NCBI RefSeq assembly: GCF_024666525.1
Contig: NZ_CP088294.1
Span: 3,472,001 to 3,536,000, forward strand
DNA from: Pseudomonas sp. J452
GTDB taxonomy: Bacteria > Pseudomonadota > Gammaproteobacteria > Pseudomonadales > Pseudomonadaceae
Direction of reading: 5' to 3'
DNA: 64,000 nucleotides
Shown: positions 26,632 to 35,644 of the stretch, one piece after another
Numbering within the stretch: the stretch's first letter is position 1
Layout: each line of letters starts with the position of its first letter
Made by a program: the position numbers and the translations under genes
The notes under the pieces: model-generated
Database searches by the model: none
Seen by the model: only the letters and a program-made list of their open reading frames with translations
Told to the model about the DNA's origin: nothing

Positions 26632-27333
26632 ATGCTGGCGACGGAGAAACGCGGCACCCTGAAAAGCTGGAACGATGCCAAGGGCTTCGGTTTCATCCAG
26701 CCGGAGCAGGGCGGTGAACAGCTGTTCGTGCATGTCTCGGCGCTGCGCGGTGAGCGCCGCCCACAGCCCGGCGAAACCGTACTGTTCGTGCCCGGCAAGG
26801 ATGCCCAGGGGCGCTCCCGCGCCGAGCATATGCGTTGCGAAGGGCTGAGCCTGGATCGGCCGGCGATTCGGCGCAAGTCGCGTGCTGCGGCAGTGGAGTC
26901 CGTGCCGCGCTTATCTCGTACTGTCACAGGGGCTATTCAGCAACTGCCGCTTAAACTGGTCGTTCTGCTGGTGCTGTGCGCGCTACCGCTGGCCGGGGCC
27001 CTGCAGCTCTGGCTTGGCGCCGGTGTTGCGTGGGCGCTGGGCGCCTATCCGCTGCTCAGTCTGATCAGTTTCGGTCAGTACTGGAACGACAAGCGCAGCG
27101 CGCAGAAGGGGCGCTGGCGCACCCCCGAAAGTCAATTGCAGCTCGTGGCTCTGCTCGGCGGCTGGCCCGGTGCGCTGGTGGCGCAGCAGGTGTTTCGCCA
27201 CAAGACGCGCAAACTGCCGTTCCAGCTACTGTTCTGGTTGATCGTATTGCTGCATCAGGGCTTCTGGCTCGACCATTTGCTGCTGGATGGTCGTTTTCTC
27301 GGCGGCTATCTGCGTGACCTGCTGTCTTACTGA
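26632..27333 (+). CDS. Cold-shock domain fused to DUF1294 membrane domain
   Basis: 233 residues starting MLATEKRGTLKSWNDAKGFG. Residues 5-70 are a cold-shock (OB-fold) domain with KGFGFIQP (RNP1-like) and LFVHVSAL (RNP2-like). Residues about 105-233 form a DUF1294 domain of about four helices containing YWNDKRSAQKGRWRTPESQL. This fusion is known in Proteobacteria; its job is unknown, perhaps membrane-tethered RNA binding. The ATG is only four bases past the uppP stop, suggesting coupling. Confidence 0.9.
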   Translation: MLATEKRGTLKSWNDAKGFGFIQPEQGGEQLFVHVSALRGERRPQPGETVLFVPGKDAQGRSRAEHMRCEGLSLDRPAIRRKSRAAAVESVPRLSRTVTGAIQQLPLKLVVLLVLCALPLAGALQLWLGAGVAWALGAYPLLSLISFGQYWNDKRSAQKGRWRTPESQLQLVALLGGWPGALVAQQVFRHKTRKLPFQLLFWLIVLLHQGFWLDHLLLDGRFLGGYLRDLLSY

Positions 27334-27680
27334 TCGAGCAGCAGGCCGACCTGGCGAATCTTCGGCAGTTTACGCACCACCAACTGGTGCGAGCGGCGCA
27401 GCAGATCGCGCAGTTCGTCGTCGCCAAGCGGCAAAGGGGGCGCCATGCTGATCCAGAAGGCCCGCGCCAGATAGGGTGCCGGGCGGATTCCGGGGCGGTC
27501 GACGAAGCCGAGGAACAGCTCCTGGTCGACCTTGAAGGCCAGCTCGTTGCCGAGAAAGTCGAGAATGGCGAACATCTTGTTGCCGGCGATGGAGAACACC
27601 CGATTGCCGCCCCACTTGAGGTCTTCGCGGGCGCCAGGCAGGCTCAGGCAGAACTCGGCGATCTGTGCGGCGGTCATCAC
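27327..27680 (-). CDS. MmcQ/YjbR family DNA-binding-fold protein
   Basis: 117 residues starting MMTAAQIAEFCLSLPGARED. The family pattern is intact: an early LPGAxE segment, DLKWGGNRVFSIAGNKMFAI in the middle and the end REL/RRSHQLVVRKLPK. The fold resembles CyaY/double wing; the biological role is unclear. Its stop overlaps the convergent CSD-DUF1294 gene by 7 bp. Confidence 0.9.
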   Translation of the reverse strand: MMTAAQIAEFCLSLPGAREDLKWGGNRVFSIAGNKMFAILDFLGNELAFKVDQELFLGFVDRPGIRPAPYLARAFWISMAPPLPLGDDELRDLLRRSHQLVVRKLPKIRQVGLLLDQ

Positions 27681-27756
27681 GATGCAGTCTCCCTTGGCTG
27701 AACTGCAGCTACCCTAGCAGAGTCCTGTAGCCATTCTTCATAGAGGAGTCACTTCG

Positions 27757-28263
27757 ATGTCGCTTTCCATGTACCAGGCTTCGATTCCGGTGTTCGTGCG
27801 TATGTTCGGCAACCTCTCGGCCATCCTCGACAAGGCTGCCGCCTATGCCGAAGCGAAGAAGATCGACCCTACCGTATTGCTCAACGCACGTCTGGCGCCG
27901 GATATGCACCCGCTGACTCGCCAGGTGCAGATCGCCAGCGATGCGGTCAAAGGCTGTGCCGCCCGCCTGGCCGGGGTGGAGATTCCCAGCTACGCCGATA
28001 CCGAGAGCAGCTTCGCCGAGTTGCAGGCGCGCATTCAGAAGACCGTGGACTTTCTCAAGGGCTTCAGTGCCGCGCAGATCGACGGCAGCGAGGGCAGGGA
28101 GGTCGTGCTCAAGTTTCCGGGCGCGGAGCTGAAATTCACGGGCCAGGACTATCTGCAGCATTTCGTGTTGCCGAACTTCTATTTCCACCTGACCACCGCC
28201 TACGCGATCCTGCGTCATAACGGTCTGGATATCGGCAAGATGGACTTCCTCGGGCGTCCGTAA
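27757..28263 (+). CDS. DUF1993 family protein
   Basis: 168 residues starting MSLSMYQASIPVFVRMFGNL, with GAGGAG upstream. The DUF1993 pattern spans the whole protein: the N-terminal YQASIPVF, TRQVQIASDAVKGCAARLAG and the C-terminal HFVLPNFYFHLTTAYAILRH. It is a four-helix DinB-like fold; three His near the end could bind metal. Function unknown. Followed at once by a strong terminator. Confidence 0.9.
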   Translation: MSLSMYQASIPVFVRMFGNLSAILDKAAAYAEAKKIDPTVLLNARLAPDMHPLTRQVQIASDAVKGCAARLAGVEIPSYADTESSFAELQARIQKTVDFLKGFSAAQIDGSEGREVVLKFPGAELKFTGQDYLQHFVLPNFYFHLTTAYAILRHNGLDIGKMDFLGRP

Positions 28264-28274
28264 CTGCCGCGCAG

Positions 28275-28312
28275 CAATGAAAAAGCCCCGCATCTGCGGG
28301 GCTTTTTCATTG
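28275..28312. terminator. Bidirectional intrinsic terminator
   Basis: CAATGAAAAAGCCCCGCA and its complement give a long perfect stem flanked by A- and T-runs. It serves the convergent DUF1993 and ybiT genes. Confidence 0.92.
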
Positions 28313-28325
28313 CTGTCAGGCTCGG

Positions 28326-29912
28326 TTAGACGATCACGCCCTGGCTGCGCAGGTAGTCGTCATAGCTGCCGCTGAAGTCGGTGATGCCGTTAGGCGACAG
28401 CTCGATGATGCGGGTGGCCAGGGAGCCGACGAACTCGCGGTCGTGGCTGACGAAGATCAGCGTGCCCGGGTAGTTTTCCAGCGCCAGGTTGAGCGACTCG
28501 ATGGATTCCATGTCCAGGTGGTTGGTCGGTTCGTCCATCACCAGCACGTTGGGCTTCTGCACGATCAGCTTGCCGAACAGCATGCGGCCTTGCTCGCCAC
28601 CGGAGATGACTTTTACCGACTTGAGGATCTCGTCGTTGCTGAACAGCATGCGGCCGAGGGTGCCGCGCACCATCTGCTCGCCCTGGGTCCACTGACTCAT
28701 CCAGTCGAACAGGGTGACATCGTCTTCGAAGTCGTGGGCGTGGTCCTGGGCGTAGTAGCCCAGTTCGGCGCTATCGGTCCATTTCACCGAGCCGGCGTCC
28801 GGGGTCAGTTCGCCGACCAGGGTGCGCAGCAGGGTGGTTTTGCCGATGCCGTTGGGGCCGATGATGGCCACGCGCTCGCCGGCTTCGACCTGGAAGCTGA
28901 AGTTCTTGAACAGCGTTTTGCCGTCGAAGCCCTTGGCCATCTTGTCGACCATCACGGCCTGGCGGTGCAGCTTCTTGTTCTGCTCGAAGCGGATGAACGG
29001 GCTGACGCGGCTGGACGGCTTGACCTCGGCCAGCTGGATCTTGTCGATCTGCTTGGCGCGGCTGGTGGCCTGCTTGGCTTTCGAGGCGTTTGCCGAGAAG
29101 CGGCTGACGAAGCTCTGCAGTTCGTTGATCTGCGCTTTCTTCTTGGCGTTGTCCGACAGCAGTTGCTCGCGCGACTGCGTGGCGGCGGTCATGTACTCGT
29201 CATAGTTGCCCGGGAACAGGCGCAGCTCGCCGTAATCCAGGTCAGCCATGTGGGTGCACACGCTGTTCAGGAAGTGCCGGTCGTGGGAGATGATGATCAT
29301 GGTGCTGTTGCGCTGGGTGAGGATGTTTTCCAGCCAACGGATGGTGTTGATGTCCAGGTGGTTGGTGGGTTCGTCCAGCAGCAGCACTTCCGGATCGGAG
29401 AACAGCGCCTGGGCCAGCAACACACGCAGCTTCCAGCCCGGTGCTACTTCGCTCATCGGGCCGAAGTGCTGTTCCAGCGGAATACCCAGGCCGAGCAGCA
29501 GCTCGCCGGCGCGCGATTCGGCGGTGTAGCCGTCCATCTCGGCGAACTCGCCTTCCAGCTCGCCGACCTTCATGCCGTCTTCTTCGCTCATCTCGGCCAG
29601 CGAATAGATGCGGTCGCGCTCGGCCTTGACTGTCCACAGCTCCTCATGACCCATGATCACGGTGTCGATCACGCTGAACTGCTCGTAAGCGAACTGATCC
29701 TGGCGCAGCTTACCCAGGCGCACGTTCGGTTCGAGCATCACCTGGCCGCCGGAGGACTCCAGATCACCACCGAGGATTTTCATGAAGGTCGACTTGCCGC
29801 AGCCGTTGGCCCCGATCAGGCCGTAGCGGTTGCCGTTACCGAACTTGACGGAAACGTTCTCGAACAGCGGCTTGGCGCCGAACTGCATGGTGATGTTAGC
29901 GGTGGAGATCAA
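28326..29912 (-). CDS. ybiT: ABC-F ATPase, YbiT subfamily
   Basis: 528 residues from a TTG start: [20 protein letters not shown] and the following [20 protein letters not shown] (first Walker A). The second Walker A is [16 protein letters not shown] near residue 350. ABC signatures ([18 protein letters not shown] and [14 protein letters not shown]) and Walker B DEPTNHLD twice confirm two ATPase domains and no membrane helices. ABC-F proteins act on the ribosome. The beginning and linker match YbiT rather than EttA or Uup. The integrase stop codon is only 20 bases upstream, so the native promoter has been displaced or this start region is the integration site. Confidence 0.94.
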   Translation of the reverse strand: MISTANITMQFGAKPLFENVSVKFGNGNRYGLIGANGCGKSTFMKILGGDLESSGGQVMLEPNVRLGKLRQDQFAYEQFSVIDTVIMGHEELWTVKAERDRIYSLAEMSEEDGMKVGELEGEFAEMDGYTAESRAGELLLGLGIPLEQHFGPMSEVAPGWKLRVLLAQALFSDPEVLLLDEPTNHLDINTIRWLENILTQRNSTMIIISHDRHFLNSVCTHMADLDYGELRLFPGNYDEYMTAATQSREQLLSDNAKKKAQINELQSFVSRFSANASKAKQATSRAKQIDKIQLAEVKPSSRVSPFIRFEQNKKLHRQAVMVDKMAKGFDGKTLFKNFSFQVEAGERVAIIGPNGIGKTTLLRTLVGELTPDAGSVKWTDSAELGYYAQDHAHDFEDDVTLFDWMSQWTQGEQMVRGTLGRMLFSNDEILKSVKVISGGEQGRMLFGKLIVQKPNVLVMDEPTNHLDMESIESLNLALENYPGTLIFVSHDREFVGSLATRIIELSPNGITDFSGSYDDYLRSQGVIV

Positions 29913-29932
29913 AGGGCTTACCTATCAATGAC

Positions 29933-31126
29933 TTAGGGGTGTCTGGAATCGCCTGATACCGATTTGATACCAATATTCAGCTTTTCCAGCTCACTCCAAT
30001 CGGAGCTTGAGTTAATCCAGCGGGCGTACGTAGACAGCAGCATCTGCACGCTATGGCCGAGCTGCTGGGATATGAAAGCGGGGTTCATGCCAGACATTAA
30101 GCATATTGTCGCATAGGTATGACGGCAGTTGTACGGCGGCCGATAACGAACACCCAGTGCTTTCAGCACCGGTCGCCACTGATGGTGCAGATCCGAGGTT
30201 TGCTTTACATACTCGTTGTTTTTGGACGGAGGGAAGACATAGGGTGTTTCAGTAACCTTTCCCACCCCAGATCTGCGGCGCTCTGCATAAGCCTTGGCGA
30301 ATTCCAGGGCATGCATGGCTCTTTCATTCAGCAGGACGAAGCGGTCACCACCGGTTTTGGTGCGCTCTTCAATGACACCTAGCGCTACCGTACGGCAAAC
30401 GTGAGCAACGCGCTTGGTCATGTCTACAGCGTCCCAGCGTAACGCCAATGCTTCGGATAGCCGCATTCCGGTGAAGAACGCAAATTCATAGAACGCTGCA
30501 TAGATAGTGCTCGGCCAGTGTTCGTGCTGGTACAGCCGCGCAATGATGCGATTGGCTTCATCCAAGGTGAACGGATCGATTTCCTTGCGCGAGCGCTTCG
30601 GTAGCTCAAGTGATTCTGCCGGATTGCGCTCAATTACTCCGTCTGCTACCGCCGCCTTAAAAATCGTGGAAATCTTGACGAGAGCATTCCTTTTAACGCC
30701 TGCGGATGCCCACTTGGTCCCAGCGATGATGCGACGGAGCAGGGTGGTGGTGATCAGATCCATTCGAACCAGAGCAAGCGACGGCATCCAGTAGCGGTTC
30801 AATGTGCTCTTGTAATTGAGCCTGGTACCTTCGGTAATTTCCCGGCTGTTCAACCACAGCTGTGCAAACTCGCCGAAGCAGGCAACTCCTCCAACGGGCA
30901 CTGCCGATCCTGGGAACAGCTCCGCATACTTGGCATCGTCCAGCAAATCCAGTTTGGACAGACCAACTACTTGATCTCTAAGTAGCGATGCAGCTGCGAT
31001 CCCTTTCGGCGTGACGGGATAAGGGAGCGTTTCGCTGCAGCGGCGTCCGCGCCACGTGAATCTGATGCGGAGTGAGGTGCGGAAAATTTCCACCCCGGCG
31101 GGCATATCCATTGGCTTTCGAGCCAT
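29933..31126 (-). CDS. Tyrosine-recombinase integrase (DUF3596 arm-binding type)
   Basis: 397 residues starting MARKPMDMPAGVEIFRTSLR. Residues 1-55 are the arm-type DNA-binding domain (IRFTWRGRRCSETLPYPVTP); a core-binding SAM-like domain lies at about 85-170. The catalytic domain has Arg in TGMRLSEALALRWDAVD, the box PPYNCRHTYATICLMSGMNP, QQLGHSVQMLLSTYARWI with the HxxR-type Arg-His and the final Tyr nucleophile. It looks intact. Elements with this integrase type usually insert next to the gene they abut, here ybiT. Confidence 0.93.
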   Translation of the reverse strand: MARKPMDMPAGVEIFRTSLRIRFTWRGRRCSETLPYPVTPKGIAAASLLRDQVVGLSKLDLLDDAKYAELFPGSAVPVGGVACFGEFAQLWLNSREITEGTRLNYKSTLNRYWMPSLALVRMDLITTTLLRRIIAGTKWASAGVKRNALVKISTIFKAAVADGVIERNPAESLELPKRSRKEIDPFTLDEANRIIARLYQHEHWPSTIYAAFYEFAFFTGMRLSEALALRWDAVDMTKRVAHVCRTVALGVIEERTKTGGDRFVLLNERAMHALEFAKAYAERRRSGVGKVTETPYVFPPSKNNEYVKQTSDLHHQWRPVLKALGVRYRPPYNCRHTYATICLMSGMNPAFISQQLGHSVQMLLSTYARWINSSSDWSELEKLNIGIKSVSGDSRHP

Positions 31127-31353
31127 TCATCGTACCTTCGCTTGCTGTAAATGATTTTGCGGCCGATCTTCATCCAGACCCCTTCGGGAATTTCTTTGCG
31201 GGCGCGTCGTGCCTGCAGCGCACGCTTAGTAGTGCCAAGCCACTCAGCCATCTGTTCTTCAGATATTTTGTCTATCTCGCATGCACCCGTGGTCGCCGGC
31301 ATAGCTGAACCTGGCGCTGCAACCTGCACTTGTGAATTTGTGTTCCACCCCAT
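30967..31353 (-). CDS. Excisionase-like DNA-binding protein overlapping int
   Basis: About 128 residues from ATG 31353, which has GGAGAAG eight bases before it. The centre is a MerR/excisionase-like helix-turn-helix: EQMAEWLGTTKRALQARRAR followed by VWMKIGRKIIYSKRRYDEWL. Its 3' part overlaps the integrase start by 160 bp in another frame, an arrangement common for xis-int pairs of this type. It probably acts as the directionality factor of the element. Confidence 0.72.
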   Translation of the reverse strand: MGWNTNSQVQVAAPGSAMPATTGACEIDKISEEQMAEWLGTTKRALQARRARKEIPEGVWMKIGRKIIYSKRRYDEWLESQWICPPGWKFSAPHSASDSRGADAAAAKRSLIPSRRKGSQLHRYLEIK

Positions 31354-31714
31354 CGCGTCTTCTCCGTTCATCGACGTTTGATGGGGTAATCGTGGAGGGA
31401 TTGCTTGTTGCGGAGTGGGTCTATTCGTACCCAAAAATGGATCGCAACTAATTGCTGGGTGGGACGCTTCGTTCCTCAATCAGATGCGGTTCAGGATGGT
31501 TTGGCCGGAATCAGGCGCCAGTGACCGCGTCGGGATAGGGCAAGAAAAAATCAACAAATGCTTGAGTGCTGGCTGTGCCTCAGCCGAGCATGAGAGTGTC
31601 CAAATGCAAGGAACTTGTAGGCTTCGTGAGCTCTACAACGAGTTCTGGCCCGCGTAGTGATGCACGGGTGATTCGGCCCGTTAGCTGCAGGTTGTGCTGA
31701 GGGTGCGGCGACTG

Positions 31715-31791
31715 AAAAGGACATTTCCTAGGTGTGCTTGTGCAAACGAGACTCCGTAGCTACTCGTGCTCGGAGCGCAGAATGTCCTTTT
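31715..31791. repeat. Long hairpin with 11-bp perfect ends
   Basis: AAAAGGACATT (31,715-31,725) and AATGTCCTTTT (31,781-31,791) are exact inverses, with an inner CTCCG/CGGAG stem. It may be a terminator or an old element end; it stands in otherwise empty DNA (31,354-31,890). Confidence 0.5.
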
Positions 31792-31890
31792 GTAGATGCC
31801 TGCAGGGCATGCATGGTCGCGTGATGTGACTGGATTAGCGTGTGGCAGACCTGCACCAGCAAGAACCTTTCAGGCAAAAGGTCTCTGTAA

Positions 31891-32301
31891 AGGCCATTTT
31901 TGTATGGTCTACACGATGCCGAAACCCGTAAGAGTTCATGGAAAACGATCCCCCACTCAGGCCTTGGTAAATCCGCAGGATTTGAGCGGGTCTACCCATC
32001 AAAATGGCAACGAAAACATGACGTTCATGCTTATAAAGGGAAAACGCCTGTGTTTCAGGTTTTGCATTGGCAGATTTTGAGTGCCGCCAGCTCCACGTCG
32101 CCAAGGATTCGTGGATTGCGCGTTCTGACAGGCTGTTCTTCCGGGCCGGAAGAGGGGTCAAAACAAGCGTTTTATGCTTATAAAGGAAAACCGGAGAAAG
32201 CGTGGTTTGGGGCATGAGAGTCTAGGCAAGCACGCGTCGTGCTTAAGCCAAACGAGCGAGATTTGGCATTAACAAGAAAAGCATATTTTTCAATTCCGCC
32301 G
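31891..32301. repeat. ~400-bp direct repeat, copy A
   Basis: Diverged but collinear with 44,517-44,915. Shared blocks include CAGATTTTGAGTGCCGCCAG, GCTTATAAAGGGAAAA, and GATTTGGCATTAACAAGAAA. Inside each copy TGCTTATAAAGG-like sequence occurs twice about 130 bp apart, and near the end GCCAAA-N9-TTTGGC forms a hairpin. No reading frame is conserved between copies, so the repeat is non-coding. Confidence 0.75.
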
Positions 32302-32657
32302 ACCAGGGAGCCAAGCTTGCCGAGCTCTGTTCGAACTACCCCAGAGTGCAGCCGACTCTCTTGAATGTTTGTTTCGCGAGTCCCAGACGTCTCTCCCGCT
32401 ACAGCTAGGGGCAGGATTGCGCAGTGGCAATCCGCAACGGATCGTTTCCTTTCCTCCATAGCGGATGTTGTTTGCCTGATGGAAGACACGAACGCACTTG
32501 AGCGCGAGCACCTGACGCAACATGCTGTTAAAAGCCAGTCCAGTCCATAGAGCGCATGCCGGTAGGTCCTATCTCGACACCGAAGAACTGGGAAAGCTTG
32601 GGCGCCAGGTTCAGGCACTGTGGACGGCAGGGCGGGGTTGTGCGAACGGGAGTAAGT

Positions 32658-32990
32658 TTATTCGAGCAGACCAAGCGACTTTGCCTTGGCCACGACCTGG
32701 GTTCGCCGCTTGACCTCTAGTTTGGCGGACAGTCGCTGGATATGGCTCTTCACGGTGAATACCGAGATGAACAGCAATTCAGCGATTTCTTGATTTCAGT
32801 GGCCGGCGGCTACCCGATCGATGGGGTGTTTGAGCCGTTATCTGCTTGTGGATCTCTCTTCTCGAGAGGCTCATTTGAAGTTGATGCCCGACGTGGGTTG
32901 CGAAGGATCTGCGGTGCTGGTAGGTGAACCCCTCTAGCATCGACCGCTTGGCCCTTTGCTTCCGGCGTTTCTGCCAAGACAGGCGAACGC
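32658..32990 (-). pseudogene. Remnant of a LuxR/MalT-type (LAL) transcriptional regulator C-terminus
   Basis: The minus strand near 32,795-32,661 encodes NQEIAELLFISVFTVKSHIQ followed by RLSAKLEVKRRTQVVAKAKS, the LuxR-type HTH of the MalT/AlkS family, ending LGLLE and stop. Upstream, SLSRREIH lies in a different frame, so at least one frameshift separates the two HTH helices. The large N-terminal part is absent. Confidence 0.75.
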
Positions 32991-33103
32991 GAGCCCAGTG
33001 CCTTCCGGTGCAAATTACTAAATGCAGTAGATTGCTACTGTCTTGCGGTGCGCTTGCAAAACGGCTATGATCGTTTGCATATGGCTGCAGTAGGTCGATT
33101 TGC

Positions 33104-33694
33104 ATGAAAGTTCTTCCGCTCGGGCACGTCGCGAACGTTCGCACTGCCGTAGTTTTCCGAAGCCAAGCTCCCCAGGAAGTCGAGGGCGGCAATGTGCGCG
33201 CGCTGGCGATCCGGGATGTCGTCGCAGGCGGCCCTTTGCGGATTGAGGAGCTGCCTCAAATCCATATAGACGAAAGTCTTCAATTGCATTGTCTACATAC
33301 AGGGGAGGTAGTCCTGCCGTCACGCGGGGATCATTACAGGGCTCTCTACTTCGAGGGGCCCGCTGATCTCGTGTTCCCGCTTGGGCAGCTAAATATCATC
33401 ACCGCAGGACCTGAGGTGAATCCACGCTATCTCGCTTGGTATTTAAACTCTAAGTCGACGCAGACGAAAATCTCAGTGATGCTCACTGGCACAAGCATTA
33501 AGGCCTTTACTAAAGCCTCATTGTTAACTCTCGATATCGAGATACCCTCCCTGGAAAAGCAGCAAGTCATCTCTGAGTTGGATCGCAACACTCAGGATAT
33601 AAGCGCAGTTAGGCAGCGCTTGAATAATTTAGATCAGATTGAAGCTGCGTTCGTTACACAAACATTGTTGCGAAGGGGGGGGGGCGGTGCTTGA
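33104..33694 (+). CDS. Type I restriction specificity (HsdS)-like half-subunit ending in a G10 tract
   Basis: 196 residues starting MKVLPLGHVANVRTAVVFRS. It looks like one target-recognition domain: an early PLGHVANVRTG-like start, LPSRGDHYRALYFEGPADLV, NPRYLAWYLNSKSTQTKISV, then IPSLEKQQVISELDRNTQDI and a coiled-coil helix. A full HsdS has two such domains; this has one. The last codons are built from ten G residues (RRGGGGA then stop). With nine G residues the frame would continue directly into the methyltransferase. AT-rich codons unlike the backbone indicate transfer. Confidence 0.78.
   Translation: MKVLPLGHVANVRTAVVFRSQAPQEVEGGNVRALAIRDVVAGGPLRIEELPQIHIDESLQLHCLHTGEVVLPSRGDHYRALYFEGPADLVFPLGQLNIITAGPEVNPRYLAWYLNSKSTQTKISVMLTGTSIKAFTKASLLTLDIEIPSLEKQQVISELDRNTQDISAVRQRLNNLDQIEAAFVTQTLLRRGGGGA
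33675..33684 (+). repeat. G10 homopolymer tract at HsdS-like/HsdM-like junction
   Basis: Ten consecutive G residues lie across the junction of the two ORFs. Loss of one G (or gain of two) fuses the upstream frame to the downstream one. The tract is also where the downstream GTG would find its ribosome site. Confidence 0.9.
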
Positions 33695-35156
33695 TTTAAA
33701 CATTGCAGCTCCTATTGATCGCGCGATTCCGGAAGCATTTGAGGTTCTGCGTGCAAGTGGCCTGCTCGAGGACAACAGGCATCACGTACTTGCTCTGATC
33801 TTGCTTAAATATGTGACCGACACGGGTATTGAGGAGCAAGAGGCTAGCCACAGATGGTCAAGCGGCTTCCGCGTACCACAGGGTGCAAGTTTTAACTCTT
33901 TATATGAATTGAGAGGGCAGCGCCAAAATGGTGAGCGAATTAACGAGGCTCTTAGACGTATTGAAAGAGAAAATGAGCAACTAAAAGATGTTTTTATCGC
34001 TGCGGATTTTTCTTCGCCGAGACTTGGTGGAGAAAATCAGCGGGATGGTATCTTGGCTGGGTTGTTGGAGGCGATAAAAATTATTCCGTTTGCTAGCGCA
34101 GCCAATGAGGAGCACGCAGCACTCGTAGGTTCATATGTCTACGATTCATTTGTAAGGCATCAAGAGCAAAGTATGGGGCGCCGCTCCGGTGAGAATAGTA
34201 CACCGCAAGAAATTTCCAATCTTCTAGTCGAGCTTATGGATCCTAGTGAGTGGGATACAGTATCTGACCCTTGCTGTGGATTAGCCCAAACGCTTATGGC
34301 GTGTGACGATCATTCTCGCAAAAATCGCGGAAATGGATGTCAACTTTTCGGCCAAGAAGTGGCCGCCACCGTCTGGGTATTAGCCAGAATGGGCATGATT
34401 CTAGGTGGAAAAAACTGGTATCAGCTCGAGTGGGGTAACACACTTCGCGATCCCAAATTTTTGGATGACCCGGGGCAGCTTAGACGGTTCGATGTTGTTA
34501 TATCGCACCCGCCATTCTCTATGAAGGACTGGGGGCAAGAAGATTGTCAGTATGACCCGTATGGCCGTTATTCGCGCGGTGTTCCGCCGAAGGCCTCAGC
34601 GGATTTCGCGTTTATTAGTCATATGGTAAGTACCTTGAAACAAGGTACAGGCCGTATGGCAGTATTAGTGTCACACGGCGTTCTATTTCGTGGAGGCGCG
34701 GAACGCCAAATTCGCGAACGATTAATTGAGGACAATTTCGTTGATGCGATAATTTCATTGCCACCGCGGATGCTGATTAATACCGGTATAGAAACCGCTA
34801 TCCTAATTTTGCGCGCTGACAGAAAAGAAAGTGATGGCATCATGTTTATCGATGCAGGGCAGAACTATAACGCGGGAAGAGCAAGATGCACGCTTGGTAA
34901 AAATAACTTTGACCGGATTCTCTCAGTTTTTAAGTCGCGCGAGGAATGTGCTGGATACTCACGAGTAGTCACAAGGAGTGAGGTCGCATCGAGCGAGTAC
35001 AGCTTGTCAATTGCTCGCTATATAAAAGTCCTGGAAGAAGAGACAAGCTTCAACTTGGATGAGCTGCGTCGTCAGCGAGTGTATTTGCAGCATGAGTTAA
35101 TGAAGCTCGAGAGGCGGCGTCAAGAACTGTTAGATGAAATAGCAAGAGTCGAATAG
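33687..35156 (+). CDS. HsdM-like N6-adenine methyltransferase with altered catalytic motifs
   Basis: About 489 residues from GTG 33687. An N-terminal helical HsdM domain (VLRASGLLEDNRHHVLALIL) precedes the methylase domain. The SAM motif, DPxxGxGG in HsdM, reads VSDPCCGLAQTLMACD, and motif IV, normally NPPF, reads VVISHPPFSMKDWGQ: the catalytic Asn is His. The conserved SADFAFISHMVSTLKQGTGR and AVLVSHGVLFRGGAERQIRE segments are kept. A C-terminal coiled coil (LDELRRQRVYLQHELMKLER) could dock a specificity partner. No hsdR is present. It may bind modified DNA sites without methylating, or use altered chemistry. Confidence 0.82.
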   Translation: MLDLNIAAPIDRAIPEAFEVLRASGLLEDNRHHVLALILLKYVTDTGIEEQEASHRWSSGFRVPQGASFNSLYELRGQRQNGERINEALRRIERENEQLKDVFIAADFSSPRLGGENQRDGILAGLLEAIKIIPFASAANEEHAALVGSYVYDSFVRHQEQSMGRRSGENSTPQEISNLLVELMDPSEWDTVSDPCCGLAQTLMACDDHSRKNRGNGCQLFGQEVAATVWVLARMGMILGGKNWYQLEWGNTLRDPKFLDDPGQLRRFDVVISHPPFSMKDWGQEDCQYDPYGRYSRGVPPKASADFAFISHMVSTLKQGTGRMAVLVSHGVLFRGGAERQIRERLIEDNFVDAIISLPPRMLINTGIETAILILRADRKESDGIMFIDAGQNYNAGRARCTLGKNNFDRILSVFKSREECAGYSRVVTRSEVASSEYSLSIARYIKVLEEETSFNLDELRRQRVYLQHELMKLERRRQELLDEIARVE

Positions 35157-35263
35157 TGAGAAAGCTTTGCGTAGAAGCGACTTCTCATATTGAGTTCATG
35201 GGCGTAGGTCTGCTTTTGCAAACTACTATTGTTGTATGCCTTCATTAGACTAGGAGGTGATAA

Positions 35264-35485
35264 TTGAAAAAGCAGACCCGAGGCTCAGGTCGAGTTGATG
35301 CGACCGGCGATAAGCAGGCGAGGAGCCCATCCGAACATAGCCAGCGAATTAGCCTGGATCTGCGCTCACTGCGTTTGGAGCTTACGAACTATTCGTCAGT
35401 CGGAGCCACGCTGATCCTACTGAGCATGACATGCCTGGTGCTCGTAATCGCGTCGGTTGGCGGGGACTGGTGGAGCGCCCTTTAG
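35264..35485 (+). CDS. Small single-helix membrane protein, TTG start with perfect Shine-Dalgarno
   Basis: 73 residues. AGGAGGTGAT, a complete anti-16S match, sits just before TTG 35264. Residues 1-45 are polar and basic (KKQTRGSGRVDATGDKQARS), and residues about 48-68 form one helix (VGATLILLSMTCLVLVIASV). It lies 107 bp after the methyltransferase on the same strand and could be a small membrane partner of the cassette. Family unknown. Confidence 0.6.
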   Translation: MKKQTRGSGRVDATGDKQARSPSEHSQRISLDLRSLRLELTNYSSVGATLILLSMTCLVLVIASVGGDWWSAL

Positions 35486-35644
35486 CAGATTCATCGCATT
35501 GCAATGCGTCTCCCCAGAATCTGACAGTTGTCAGTGTCATCTGCAAGTCATTACATGCTGCAAGAGCCTGATTTGCCGAGAGAAAATAGGCTGACAAGCA
35601 ATGCTGTGAAAGCAAAACGGGAAGAGTGTTGCCAACGTCGACGC

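Noticed and set aside
28443..29936. 497-codon open frame opposite ybiT
   Set aside because: Shadow frame: its translation is rich in Val/Gly/His/Gln, typical of antisense reading of high-GC genes.
31891..32301. Integron attC or CRISPR-like interpretation of the ~400-bp repeats
   Set aside because: There is no integron integrase and no convincing RYYYAAC/GTTRRRY pair, and the internal repeats are too few and too far apart for a CRISPR array.
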